Shown here one piece after another: positions 1 to 7,287 of a stretch of DNA of 14,642 bases. This DNA is from JALZDI01 sp035557095. GTDB taxonomy: Bacteria; Actinomycetota; Actinomycetes; Propionibacteriales; Nocardioidaceae. The notes beneath the pieces were generated by a model. The model saw only the letters and a program-made list of their open reading frames with translations. It did no database searches and had not been told where the DNA came from. Each line of letters opens with the position of its first letter. The first letter of the stretch is position 1. A program made the translations under genes and the position numbers. The stretch is from positions 1 through 14,642 of the forward strand of contig DATMEB010000199.1 of assembly GCA_035557095.1 (NCBI GenBank), given 5' to 3'.

Positions 1-147
1 GTGGTGCAGAGCCTCAACGCCCTGGACGCACCGCAGCTGTTCGCGGTGATCGTGCTGCTTGCGGTCCTGGGTTCGCTGCTGTTCTTCGTGGTGACGGTCG
101 CCAAGCGGTCCACGATCCCGTGGCACGACTCCGTGGCCAAGAACTGA
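1..147 (+). CDS. ABC transporter permease, C-terminal fragment (5' end outside window)
   Basis: The frame is open from base 1 to a TGA at 145-147 and gives 48 residues. They hold one hydrophobic segment (about residues 14-32, rich in V, L, I and F) followed by a short charged tail with IPWHDS. A last membrane helix followed by a W-H-(D/E)-S tail is common at the C-terminus of SsuC/TauC-type permeases, the inner-membrane subunits of ABC importers for sulfonates, thiamine precursors and other small organic acids. The gene is truncated by the window edge, so length and start cannot be judged. Its stop overlaps the start of the dehydratase gene (TGATG), which suggests that uptake and catabolism share one operon. 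The family assignment rests on a short tail and the substrate is unknown. Confidence 0.6.
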   Translation: MVQSLNALDAPQLFAVIVLLAVLGSLLFFVVTVAKRSTIPWHDSVAKN

Positions 148-1865
148 TGACCCCGTACACCCCGGAGCCGTCGGAGCCGACGCAGGCGTCGGGCCGGCGG
201 CTGCGCAGCAACCTGGCCGAGGGCAGCTCGCGCTGGGCCGTACGCCGTGCCCAGTGGACGGCGCTGGGACTGTCCGAGGAGGACATGACCAGGCCCAAGA
301 TCGCCATCGTCAACTCCTCGTCGGACCTCGCCATCTGCTTCAGCCACCTCGACGCGATCGTGCCCGAGCTCAAGGACGCGATCCGCCGGGCCGGTGGCGT
401 GCCGTTCGAGGTCAGGACCACCGCGCCGGCCGACTTCATCACCAGCGCCGGCCGCGACGGCCGGTACATCCTGCCGAGCCGCGACCTCGTCGCGAGCGAC
501 ATCGAGGTCGCGGTGGAGGGGGCGCTGCTCGACGGCATGGTCTGCCTCGCCTCCTGCGACAAGACCGCACCCGGCCAGCTGATGGCCGCCGCCCGGCTGG
601 ACATCCCGACCATCATCGTGGGCTGCGGCTACCAGCCGTGCGGACGGTTCCGGGACGAGCACGTCGACATCGAGGAGGTGTTCCTCGCGGCCGGTCACGT
701 CGCCGCGGGCGCGATGTCGATGTGCGACCTGATGGGGATGAGCGACAACGCGATCCTCGGTCCGGGCGTGTGCGCCGGGATGGGCACGGCGAACTCCATG
801 CATGTCGCGTGCGAGGCGCTGGGCATGGCCCTGCCCGGGTCCACGCCGGTGCTCGCGAACAGCCCGCAGATGTGGGACGCCGTACGCACCGCCGGGTCGC
901 GCATCGTCGCGATGGTGGAGGAGAACCTGCGACCGCGCGACGTGCTCACCCCGGAGGCGTTCGAGAACGCCGTCACCGTGCTGCTCTCGGTCAGCGGCTC
1001 GGTCAACTGCATCAAGCACCTGCAGGCGGTCGCGCACGAGGCGCGCTGCGACGTCGACGTCGTCGACCTGTTCGACCGGCTGGCCGACCGGGTTCCGTTG
1101 CTGTGCGCGGTCCGGCCGAACGGCGCGCATTTCATCGAGGACTTCCAGGCCGCCGGCGGGGCCGCGGCCACGATGAAGCGGCTCGAGGACCTGCTGCACA
1201 CCGACGCGCTCAGCGTCGCCGGCGGCTCGGTCGGCGACGCGCTGAGGTCGGCTGTCGTGCACGACGACGAGGTTGTCCGGCCGGTCGACCGGCCGTGGTC
1301 CAGCACCCCGAGCATCCTGGTCGTCCGTGGCTCCCTCGCGCCGGAGGGCGCGTTCATGAAGCGCCCGGTGGGCGAGGAGACGCCGCCGCGGTTCTCCGGT
1401 CCGGCAGTGGTGTTCCCCTCGCGCGACGCGGCGTTGGAGGGTCTGCGCGAGGGCAGGGTCTGCGCCGGGCAGGTGGCGGTCCTGCGCGGCCTCGGACCTC
1501 GCGGCGGACCGGGGATGGCCCTGGCGTCCGCGTTCGTGTTCGCGCTGGAGGGCGCGGGTCTCGGCGACTCGGTCGCGGTGGTGACCGACGGGCAGCTGTC
1601 GGGGCTGGTCAACACCGGCATCGTCGTCGGCGAGGTGTCGCCGGAGGCCGCGTTGTTCGGCCCGCTCGCGCTGGCCGAGGACGGCGACACGGTCTCGGTG
1701 GACGTCGCCGCCCGCCGGGTCGACCTCGAGGTCGCGGAGAGCGTGCTCATCGAGCGGCTGCAGCGCCGCCGTGAGGAGGAGACCTCCGAGCGCGACCACG
1801 GCTGGCTCTCGGCATACCGCCGGCTGGTGACCCCGGTGAGCAAGGGAGCGGTGCTGACCGAGTGA
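147..1865 (+). CDS. IlvD/Edd-family dehydratase (dihydroxy-acid or sugar-acid dehydratase-like)
   Basis: This 572-aa protein belongs to the IlvD/Edd family of iron-sulfur dehydratases, which remove water from 2,3-dihydroxy acids or sugar acids to give 2-keto acids. Family motifs are visible in order: SCDKTAPG with C137, GVCAGMGTANSM with C209, GPRGGPGM (residues 450-457) and TDGQLSG (480-486), whose serine corresponds to the catalytic base of the family. An N-terminal Cys in the segment LAICFSHLD is a candidate third cluster ligand. Length is normal for the family. The ATG at 147 is chosen because it overlaps the permease stop (TGATG); an in-frame GTG at 120 would lie inside the permease gene. 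The motifs diverge from biosynthetic IlvD (TDGQLSG instead of TDGRFSG) and the neighbours are catabolic, so a branched-chain amino acid role is unlikely. The substrate is unknown. Confidence 0.88.
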   Translation: MTPYTPEPSEPTQASGRRLRSNLAEGSSRWAVRRAQWTALGLSEEDMTRPKIAIVNSSSDLAICFSHLDAIVPELKDAIRRAGGVPFEVRTTAPADFITSAGRDGRYILPSRDLVASDIEVAVEGALLDGMVCLASCDKTAPGQLMAAARLDIPTIIVGCGYQPCGRFRDEHVDIEEVFLAAGHVAAGAMSMCDLMGMSDNAILGPGVCAGMGTANSMHVACEALGMALPGSTPVLANSPQMWDAVRTAGSRIVAMVEENLRPRDVLTPEAFENAVTVLLSVSGSVNCIKHLQAVAHEARCDVDVVDLFDRLADRVPLLCAVRPNGAHFIEDFQAAGGAAATMKRLEDLLHTDALSVAGGSVGDALRSAVVHDDEVVRPVDRPWSSTPSILVVRGSLAPEGAFMKRPVGEETPPRFSGPAVVFPSRDAALEGLREGRVCAGQVAVLRGLGPRGGPGMALASAFVFALEGAGLGDSVAVVTDGQLSGLVNTGIVVGEVSPEAALFGPLALAEDGDTVSVDVAARRVDLEVAESVLIERLQRRREEETSERDHGWLSAYRRLVTPVSKGAVLTE

Positions 1866-1921
1866 CCGCCGATGACGAGCAGGGCCTCGGGCAGTTCGAG
1901 CGACGAGAAGAGGAGCGCAGG

Positions 1922-3283
1922 ATGGCGTACGACAAGGGCAGCACCGAGGTGGTCGAGCCCCGCCGGAGCACGCCTGTGCTCGGCGAGTACGACGTCGTGG
2001 TGGTCGGCGGTGGACCCGCGGGTGTGATGGCGGCGGCAGCGGCGGCCCGCAGCGGGCGCTCGACCGCGCTGGTGGAGCGCTACGGATTCATGGGTGGCGC
2101 CGGCAGCGCCGGCGGGCTGAGCACGTTCTGCGGACTGCACGCCAACGTGCACGGGGAGCACCGGCAGGTCATCCACGGCCTCGCCGACGAGCTGCTCGAA
2201 CGTGTCGAACGGCTCGAGGGCCTCAACCCACCGCACCTCAGCCTCGGCAACCGCGTGCAGGCGCAGGCCTACGACATCTCGGCGTACAAGATCGCGCTCG
2301 ACGACCTGCTCGTGGGCGCGGGCGTCACGATCTACTTCCACACCCTCGCCGTGGGTGCTGTCATGCGCGACGAGCACGCCGTGCACGCGCTGCTGGTGGA
2401 GTCGAAGTCCGGACGCGGAGCCCTCGTGGGCAGCGTGTTCATCGACGGCTCCGGTGACGGCGACCTGGCGGCGTGGGCGGGTGCGCCGTACGAGAAGTCC
2501 TCGCCGACCTCGATGCTCTACCCGTCGCTGATGTTCCGGATCAACGGCGTCGACGCCGAACAGGCCGGCGCGGCCTGGGAGCGGCTGCCCGCGCTGATGG
2601 AGGACCCCGAGGTCGCGGCGCGGTACCGGTTCCCGCGCAAGCGCCCGGTCGTGCGTCCGCAGCGCAACCCGCTGGAGTGGCGGGCCAACCTCACCCAGAT
2701 CAGCAATCCCGACGGCAGCGCGGTCGACGGCACCGACGTCGAGCAGCTCAGCTGGGGAGAGCTCCAGGGCCGCCGCCAGGTGCGCGACACGTTCCCGTTC
2801 TTCCGCGAGGTGGTTCCGGGCTTCGGCGACTCCTACGTCGTCGACATCGCGCCGGCCATCGGCATCCGTGAGACGCGGCGCATCGTCGGGCCGTACCAGC
2901 TCAGCGAGGACGACATCCTCGACTGCGCCGACTTCGCCGACACGATCGGGGTCAACGGCTGGCCGGTGGAGGCCCACGTCGCGGGTGATGTGGAGATCCG
3001 CTTCCCGCGCGGAGCCGACGCGCGCGGCTTCAACCAGCTGCCGTTCCGGATGATCGTGCCGGACCTGGTCGACAACATGTACGTCATCGGGCGGTGCGCT
3101 TCCATGACCCACGAGGGACAGTCCAGCGCACGGGTCAGCGGACCGTGCTTCGCGATGGGGCAGGCCGCCGGCACCGCGGCGGACATGGCACTCTCGGCCG
3201 ACGTCGCGTGCGGGTCCGTGGACGTCCCCGAGCTGCAGCGGCGGCTGGAGAAGGACGGCGCGTACCTCGGCATGGACTGGTAG
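1922..3283 (+). CDS. FAD-dependent oxidoreductase (FAD_oxidored family)
   Basis: This 453-aa cytoplasmic flavoprotein opens with a Rossmann dinucleotide-binding motif (VVVVGGGPAG, glycines near residues 29-34). The segment LVERYGFMGGAGSAGG follows, with the acidic residue expected to bind the FAD ribose. The C-terminal part carries IRETRRIVG and an IGRCASMTHEGQSSARV-type segment, both typical of FAD_oxidored proteins. The ATG at 1922 has a strong ribosome binding site (AGGAG at 1911-1915, 6 bases upstream). The frame is also open from a GTG at 1862 that overlaps the previous stop (GTGA). That would add 20 charged, low-complexity residues and is the less likely start. The reaction is unknown. 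From the neighbours it may oxidise or reduce an intermediate between the two dehydratases. Confidence 0.85.
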   Translation: MAYDKGSTEVVEPRRSTPVLGEYDVVVVGGGPAGVMAAAAAARSGRSTALVERYGFMGGAGSAGGLSTFCGLHANVHGEHRQVIHGLADELLERVERLEGLNPPHLSLGNRVQAQAYDISAYKIALDDLLVGAGVTIYFHTLAVGAVMRDEHAVHALLVESKSGRGALVGSVFIDGSGDGDLAAWAGAPYEKSSPTSMLYPSLMFRINGVDAEQAGAAWERLPALMEDPEVAARYRFPRKRPVVRPQRNPLEWRANLTQISNPDGSAVDGTDVEQLSWGELQGRRQVRDTFPFFREVVPGFGDSYVVDIAPAIGIRETRRIVGPYQLSEDDILDCADFADTIGVNGWPVEAHVAGDVEIRFPRGADARGFNQLPFRMIVPDLVDNMYVIGRCASMTHEGQSSARVSGPCFAMGQAAGTAADMALSADVACGSVDVPELQRRLEKDGAYLGMDW

Positions 3284-3288
3284 CGACC

Positions 3289-4569
3289 ATGCGACTGACC
3301 GACGACGAGCGCGCGATGCTCGACGGCGCACAGGGCGAGGCCATGCAGGCCGCCATGGACCTGCTCGTGCGCTACGGCGAGGTGCTCGGCGCCGAACGAC
3401 TCGTCGACACCGACAACGTCTGCGGCGCCAACCTGTTCGGCTCGCGGCACACAATGCTGTGCGGGTCGCCCGAGCCGGACGCGGTGTTCTCCGAGCTCAG
3501 CCTCGACGCGTCGTCACCGGTGAAGGTGCCGCCCGTGCGCGCGCAGAGCTACCAGCTCATCGGGCCGATGGACACCAAGCGGTGGGACGTGCAGGGCGTC
3601 GACGAGGCCGAGCGCGACGCGATCATGCAGAGCGAGACGTTCAGCGCCGAGCACGGCATCCACCTGATGAACACCTGCACGCCGTACCAGGTGGGCAACG
3701 TCCCGGTGAAGGGCGAGCACTGCGCGTGGATGGAGTCTTCGGCCGTCGTCTACGTCAACTCCGTGCTCGGTGCGCGCACCAACGTCGAGGGCCGGGAGAG
3801 CACCGGGGCGGCGATGCTGACCGGCAAGATCCCGTACTGGGGGCTGCACCTGGAGGCCAACCGGTCCGCCACGCACCACGTGCGCGTGCGCCGCGAGATC
3901 AGCAGCGACCGTGACTGGGGTGTGCTCGGCTACTGGGTCGGCGAGCAGGTGCAGGAGGGCATCCCGGTCCTCGAGGGCATCACCGAGGTTCCCAACCTGG
4001 TCAAGCTCAAGCACTTCGGGGCGGCCGCGGCGTCGTCCGGGGGCGTCGAGATGTACCACATCCCCGGGGTCACCGCCGAGGCCCGCACGGTCGACGAGGC
4101 GTACGCCGGGAGGGCGCCCGCACCGGTCCTGGAGTTCGGCGACGACGAGTACCACGCGACCTACGACCAGCTCTGCGGCACGGCCCGCGACCGCGACGTC
4201 GACCTGGTGATGATCGGCTGCCCGCACGCCACCCTCGGCCAGGTGCGCGAGGTCTGCAGGCTGCTGGAGGGGCGGCGCGTGCATCCCGACAGCGCGCTGT
4301 GGGTGTTCACGCCGCGCGCGCTGCGCCAGGTGGCCGAGCAGAACGGGTACGCCCGGGCGCTGGCCGACGCGGGCGCGGTGCTGATGAGCGACACCTGCCC
4401 GGCCATCGGCCAGTTCCTGCCCAAGGGCACGCGGGTCATCGCCACCGACTCGGCCAAGCAGGTGCACTACCTGCCCGCGATCATGAACGTGCAGGGCTGG
4501 TTCGGCTCGCTGGCGGAGTGCGTCGACGCCGCCACCACCGGCAGGTGGGAAGGGAGCGGGGGCCGATGA
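3289..4569 (+). CDS. Aconitase X (AcnX) large/catalytic subunit
   Basis: This 426-aa protein is recognised as the AcnX catalytic domain (formerly DUF521). Visible signatures are NTCTPYQVGN, ESSAVVYVNSVLGARTN, IGCPH and SDTCP. C130, C311 and C370 in these motifs are candidate iron-sulfur cluster ligands. Characterised AcnX enzymes are dehydratases: cis-3-hydroxy-L-proline dehydratase in bacteria and mevalonate 5-phosphate dehydratase in archaea. Here large and small subunits are separate genes whose ends overlap by 4 bp (ATGA), so they should form a complex. The ATG at 3289 lies 5 bases after the previous stop and has only a weak Shine-Dalgarno, consistent with translational coupling. No proline racemase or other hydroxyproline gene is visible, so the substrate should not be assumed. 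The family call is firm and the reaction is open. Confidence 0.88.
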   Translation: MRLTDDERAMLDGAQGEAMQAAMDLLVRYGEVLGAERLVDTDNVCGANLFGSRHTMLCGSPEPDAVFSELSLDASSPVKVPPVRAQSYQLIGPMDTKRWDVQGVDEAERDAIMQSETFSAEHGIHLMNTCTPYQVGNVPVKGEHCAWMESSAVVYVNSVLGARTNVEGRESTGAAMLTGKIPYWGLHLEANRSATHHVRVRREISSDRDWGVLGYWVGEQVQEGIPVLEGITEVPNLVKLKHFGAAAASSGGVEMYHIPGVTAEARTVDEAYAGRAPAPVLEFGDDEYHATYDQLCGTARDRDVDLVMIGCPHATLGQVREVCRLLEGRRVHPDSALWVFTPRALRQVAEQNGYARALADAGAVLMSDTCPAIGQFLPKGTRVIATDSAKQVHYLPAIMNVQGWFGSLAECVDAATTGRWEGSGGR

Positions 4570-4985
4570 CCACGACGCTGCAGCTCACCGGCCGTGGCCT
4601 GGTCGGTGGAGTGACCGAGGGCGAGGCGCTGGTGACCCGCGACGCGATCTCCGGGTGGGGCGGGGTCGAGCCGGGCCAGGGCCGCATCATCGAGTCGCGC
4701 CACGAGCTCAGTGGCCAGTCCTTCGCGGACAAGGTGCTGGTCTTCCCCGGCGCCAAGGGCTCGTCGGGGTGGTCGGGCATGTTCCACATGACCCGGCTCC
4801 GCAGCACCGCCCCGCGCGCGATGATCTTCAACGTGATGAGCACGAAGATCGCGCTCGGCGTCGTCGTCACCCGCGTTCCCGCGGTCACCGAGCTCGACCA
4901 GGACCCGCTCGAGGTGATCGAGAGCGGAGACTGGGTACGGGTCGATGCGGACCGTGGCCTCGTCGTGGTCGACAAGACCAGGTGA
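4566..4985 (+). CDS. Aconitase X small/swivel subunit (DUF126)
   Basis: This 139-aa protein matches the AcnX swivelling-domain subunit (DUF126). The segment PGAKGSSGWS around residues 61-70 corresponds to the conserved P-x-x-x-G-S-S-x-x-S stretch, in which a serine (here S66 or S67) is the expected active-site residue. The N-terminus (LTGRGLVGGVTEGEALVT) and the end (DWVRVDADRGLVVV) are also typical. The length fits stand-alone small subunits. The start ATG overlaps the large-subunit stop (ATGA). It is expected to complete the active site of the upstream large subunit in the cytoplasm. Confidence 0.88.
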   Translation: MTTTLQLTGRGLVGGVTEGEALVTRDAISGWGGVEPGQGRIIESRHELSGQSFADKVLVFPGAKGSSGWSGMFHMTRLRSTAPRAMIFNVMSTKIALGVVVTRVPAVTELDQDPLEVIESGDWVRVDADRGLVVVDKTR

Positions 4986-5031
4986 GTCCGTGTCACGGGG
5001 GCCGGGGAGTCCAGGAGGGAGGGGACCGCGG

Positions 5032-5862
5032 GTGGACTCGGAGTGGGTAGACGTCGAGGTCGAGGCCGACGGCGGCGGCAACGCGGCCTCGCGCGTGCAG
5101 TCGCTCGAACGCGGGTTCAGCGTGCTCAAGGTCTTCTCTGCCGACGAGCCGGAGCTGACCCTGACGCAGGTCGCACAGCGGTGCGGGCTCCCGCGTTCGG
5201 CCGCACGGCGGTTCCTGCTCACGCTGGTCGACCTCGGCTACGCCGGTGTCGACGGGCGGCACTACTACCTGCGCTCGCGGGTGCTCGAGCTCGGCTTCAC
5301 CTACCTGTCTTCGCTGGCCCTGCCCGAGGTCGCCCGCCCACACCTGGCCGAGCTGTCCGGTCGGCTGCAACGGTCGACGTCGCTCGCGATCCTCGACGGT
5401 GACGACGTCGTCTACGTGCAGCGGATCGCGGCCAAGCGCATCCTCGCGGTGGGGATCGGAGTGGGCACGCGGCTGCCGGCGTACCTCACCTCGCACGGTC
5501 GCGTCCTGCTAGGCGCCCGGTCCGACGAGGCGCTCGACGCCTACCTCGCGCGGCTCGCCCTGGAGCGGCGTACGACGCGCACGGTCCGGACGCCCGCGCA
5601 GCTGCTCCGGCGGATCAAGGAGGCCCGCACGAAGGGCTGGTGCCTGGTGGACCAGGAGCTCGAGGAGGGTGTCTCCTCGCTGGCGGTGCCGTTGCGCGAT
5701 GTGACCGGTGGCGTCGTCGCCTCGGCGAACGTCGCCGTGTACTCCGGTGCCGGGGCCGGGACCGATCTCCTCGAAACCGCATTGGAGCCGTTGCAGGAGA
5801 CGGCAGCGGAGATCGAGCAGCAACTGAGGCTGGCGGGCACCTCGGTGCCACGCCACCACTGA
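5032..5862 (+). CDS. IclR-family transcriptional regulator, PcaR/PobR type (paralogue 1)
   Basis: This 276-aa regulator has an N-terminal winged helix-turn-helix (about residues 24-85) with QSLERGFSVLKVF, then LTLTQVAQRCGLPRSAARRF, the recognition helix and LLTLVDLGY. An IclR effector-binding domain follows (LDGDDVVYVQRIA, GTRLPAYLTSHGRVLL). PcaR/PcaU/PobR-type members sense aromatic-pathway intermediates. The GTG at 5032 is chosen for the purine-rich site at 5013-5024 (AGGAGGGAGGGG) 7 bases upstream; a GTG at 4990 is in frame but less well placed. It sits 46 bp behind the AcnX small subunit on the same strand, so it is probably in that operon and regulates it. It is a clear paralogue of the regulator at 9834-10604. 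It converges with the 91-aa gene, leaving only 7 bp between stops. Confidence 0.88.
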   Translation: MDSEWVDVEVEADGGGNAASRVQSLERGFSVLKVFSADEPELTLTQVAQRCGLPRSAARRFLLTLVDLGYAGVDGRHYYLRSRVLELGFTYLSSLALPEVARPHLAELSGRLQRSTSLAILDGDDVVYVQRIAAKRILAVGIGVGTRLPAYLTSHGRVLLGARSDEALDAYLARLALERRTTRTVRTPAQLLRRIKEARTKGWCLVDQELEEGVSSLAVPLRDVTGGVVASANVAVYSGAGAGTDLLETALEPLQETAAEIEQQLRLAGTSVPRHH

Positions 5863-5869
5863 GCCGCCC

Positions 5870-6145
5870 TCAGGACGGTGCGTCGGCCGGGAGCCGCACC
5901 TCGCCCAGTGTGAAGCCGCTGCCGTCGATCGCGTCGTTGAGCATCGCCTCCATGACCATCTTCGGGACCAGGCACTCGATGCAGGCCGCATCGGTGGCGA
6001 CGACGCGGAAGCTCACCACCTCGTCGGCGACGTCCCACTCGGCGGTGAACCCGTCGCGTTCGAGCTGGGTTCGCAGGTCGCTCAGGGCGGCGTCGAGCGC
6101 GTCGGCATCGGTGGTGTTGCTCTCGGGGGCCTGTTCGGTGGTCAT
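5870..6145 (-). CDS. Small CxxC protein of the UGSC operon, function unknown
   Basis: This 91-aa acidic soluble protein has no recognised name. Its middle holds a Cys pair (DAACIECLVPKMVM, C55 and C58), which could bind metal, accept electrons or form a disulfide. The first 20 residues look disordered (T, E, D, N, A rich) and the C-terminus ends with LGEVRLPADAPS. The ATG at 6145 overlaps the stop of the 381-aa gene (ATGA) and is preceded by AGGAG 9-10 bases upstream, so it is preferred over a GTG at 6175 inside the upstream gene. It is the last gene of the predicted selenoprotein operon. A thiol-redox or carrier role beside the Sec protein is only an inference from the CxxC and the position. 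No membrane segment or signal peptide is visible. Confidence 0.72.
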   Translation of the reverse strand: MTTEQAPESNTTDADALDAALSDLRTQLERDGFTAEWDVADEVVSFRVVATDAACIECLVPKMVMEAMLNDAIDGSGFTLGEVRLPADAPS

Positions 6146-7287
6146 GTCTCTGTCTCCTCGATTGCAACGACACAAGGGCGGTCACCTCGCGGGCCGAACG
6201 TGTCGACGACCGCGGAGACACCGGAGTTCGACGCGCCCGCGACCACGACCTGCACGGCCCGGGGCGAGGTCAGCACGTGCAGGGCGTCACCGCCGGCGAG
6301 GCGTTCGTCGGCCACGGCGTCGGGATGCTCCGCGGGGACGCGCCACCTGCTCTGTCGCGAGACCGCGGACTTGCCGACACGCTCGAGCACCTCACGTCCG
6401 CAGGTGGCGTTGTCGAACACGAACTGCCTGACCTGCTCCTTGTCCCAGCCCTGCGCGGCCAGCAGGTGCGCGTGCTCCGGGCTGAGCACCAGGCACGTGC
6501 TGATCGTCTCGTGCAGCAGTGCGCCCGTGCGGGCGGCGGTGCCGGCGAGGTCGTGCAGCAGCTGCTCGGCGTGCGCGGTGTGCCGCGCCTCCAGCTGGCT
6601 CACCGAGCGCATCGTCATCGCGGTCAGCGCGCTGGCGTTCGCGGCGTGCCCGTACTCCTCGTGCAGCGGCACCCAGGGACTCTCCTCCTCGTTCTCGGCG
6701 ATGCAGCAGGTGTACTTCGCCGGGGTTCCCTGGGTGGCCTGGTCGAGGACGTTCGGGCGTACGCCGAACACGTTCATCGCGGTCAGCCGGACCGCCCTCC
6801 CGATCGTCGCGTTCGGCCGGTACCCCGAGCCGAACACGTTGCCCCGGGAGTTCATGCCGATCCGCCGGCGTACCGGCCCGTTGACCAGCAGCAGGTGCGC
6901 GGTGCCCGTGGTGCTCTGCCAGATGCCCTTCTGGACGTAGCCTTCGGCGGTCAGCGACTCCCAAGCGGCGAGCACGACCGGGAAGTACTCCGGCAGGCAA
7001 CCGGCCATCGCCGCGTTGATCGCGGCCAGTCGCACGGTGCAGCTGCGGTTGAGATGCGGGATCGCGAGGACGACGTCGTCGGGGTCGCGGTCGACCTGGG
7101 CGAGGAACTCGGTGAGCAAGCCATCGGAGCACGGCACGACCGGCAGCCCGTCGGTCCAGCCCCGCTCGTAGCAGTACTCCGCTGCCTGATGGGCACCGTC
7201 GGGGTCGTACACGGTGTCGACGTCGGTGGTCACTGAGTTACCTGAGTCACCTGGGTCACCTGGGTCACCTGGGTCACCTGGGTCCAT
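6142..7287 (-). CDS. Conserved protein of unknown function, partner of UGSC selenoprotein
   Basis: This protein is 381 aa from the ATG at 7287. I recognise it as a conserved family without established function, which I recall from environmental actinobacteria and proteobacteria. Visible segments are GWTDGLPVVPCSDG (from residue 43), AINAAMAGCLPEYFPVVLAA, GYRPNATIGRAVRLTAMNVFG, GTPAKYTCCIAENEEESPW and, near the end, VQVVVAGASNSGVSAVVDTFG. Several cysteines are present (C39, C53 and the CC pair of YTCCIAENEE). There is no signal peptide or transmembrane helix. The gene starts in the stop of the UGSC gene (TGATG); a GTG at 7290 would give a GTGA overlap. Residues 2-18 are (DPG)4-DSG-NS, encoded by a 9-bp tandem repeat. 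A GTG at 7233 just after the repeat, with AGGT 7 bases upstream, is an alternative start. Co-translation with the selenoprotein suggests a shared reaction or complex. Confidence 0.75.
   Translation of the reverse strand: MDPGDPGDPGDPGDSGNSVTTDVDTVYDPDGAHQAAEYCYERGWTDGLPVVPCSDGLLTEFLAQVDRDPDDVVLAIPHLNRSCTVRLAAINAAMAGCLPEYFPVVLAAWESLTAEGYVQKGIWQSTTGTAHLLLVNGPVRRRIGMNSRGNVFGSGYRPNATIGRAVRLTAMNVFGVRPNVLDQATQGTPAKYTCCIAENEEESPWVPLHEEYGHAANASALTAMTMRSVSQLEARHTAHAEQLLHDLAGTAARTGALLHETISTCLVLSPEHAHLLAAQGWDKEQVRQFVFDNATCGREVLERVGKSAVSRQSRWRVPAEHPDAVADERLAGGDALHVLTSPRAVQVVVAGASNSGVSAVVDTFGPRGDRPCVVAIEETET
7235..7283 (-). repeat. 9-bp tandem repeat, about five copies, at start of the 381-aa gene
   Basis: On the + strand the unit GGGTCACCT is repeated exactly at 7253-7261, 7262-7270 and 7271-7279. 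Diverged copies lie to the left (GAGTCACCT at 7244, GAGTTACCT at 7235) and a partial one to the right. On the coding strand each unit carries AGGTGA, which resembles a Shine-Dalgarno, and encodes Asp-Pro-Gly. The 9-bp period keeps frame, so copy-number change would only lengthen or shorten the N-terminus or leader. Confidence 0.9.

Noticed and set aside
1862..1921. GTG start at 1862 for the FAD oxidoreductase
   Set aside because: It overlaps the previous stop neatly, but the extra 20 residues are charged and unlike the family, whereas ATG 1922 has AGGAG at ideal distance.
2195..2225. Repeated CTCGAACG/GTCGAACG in the oxidoreductase gene as regulator sites
   Set aside because: They are direct coding repeats of Leu-Glu-Arg/Val-Glu-Arg codons without the paired inverted arms.
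695..3454. Very long minus-strand open frame (919 codons) opposite the dehydratase and oxidoreductase
   Set aside because: The protein is arginine/alanine-rich with no family motifs and is the antisense shadow expected in GC-rich DNA; both plus-strand genes have clear motifs.
6751..6769. Palindrome-like GTTCGG...CCGAAC inside the 381-aa gene as a third operator
   Set aside because: The spacing differs from GTTCG-N5-CGAAC, the symmetry is imperfect at the centre, and it lies within coding sequence.
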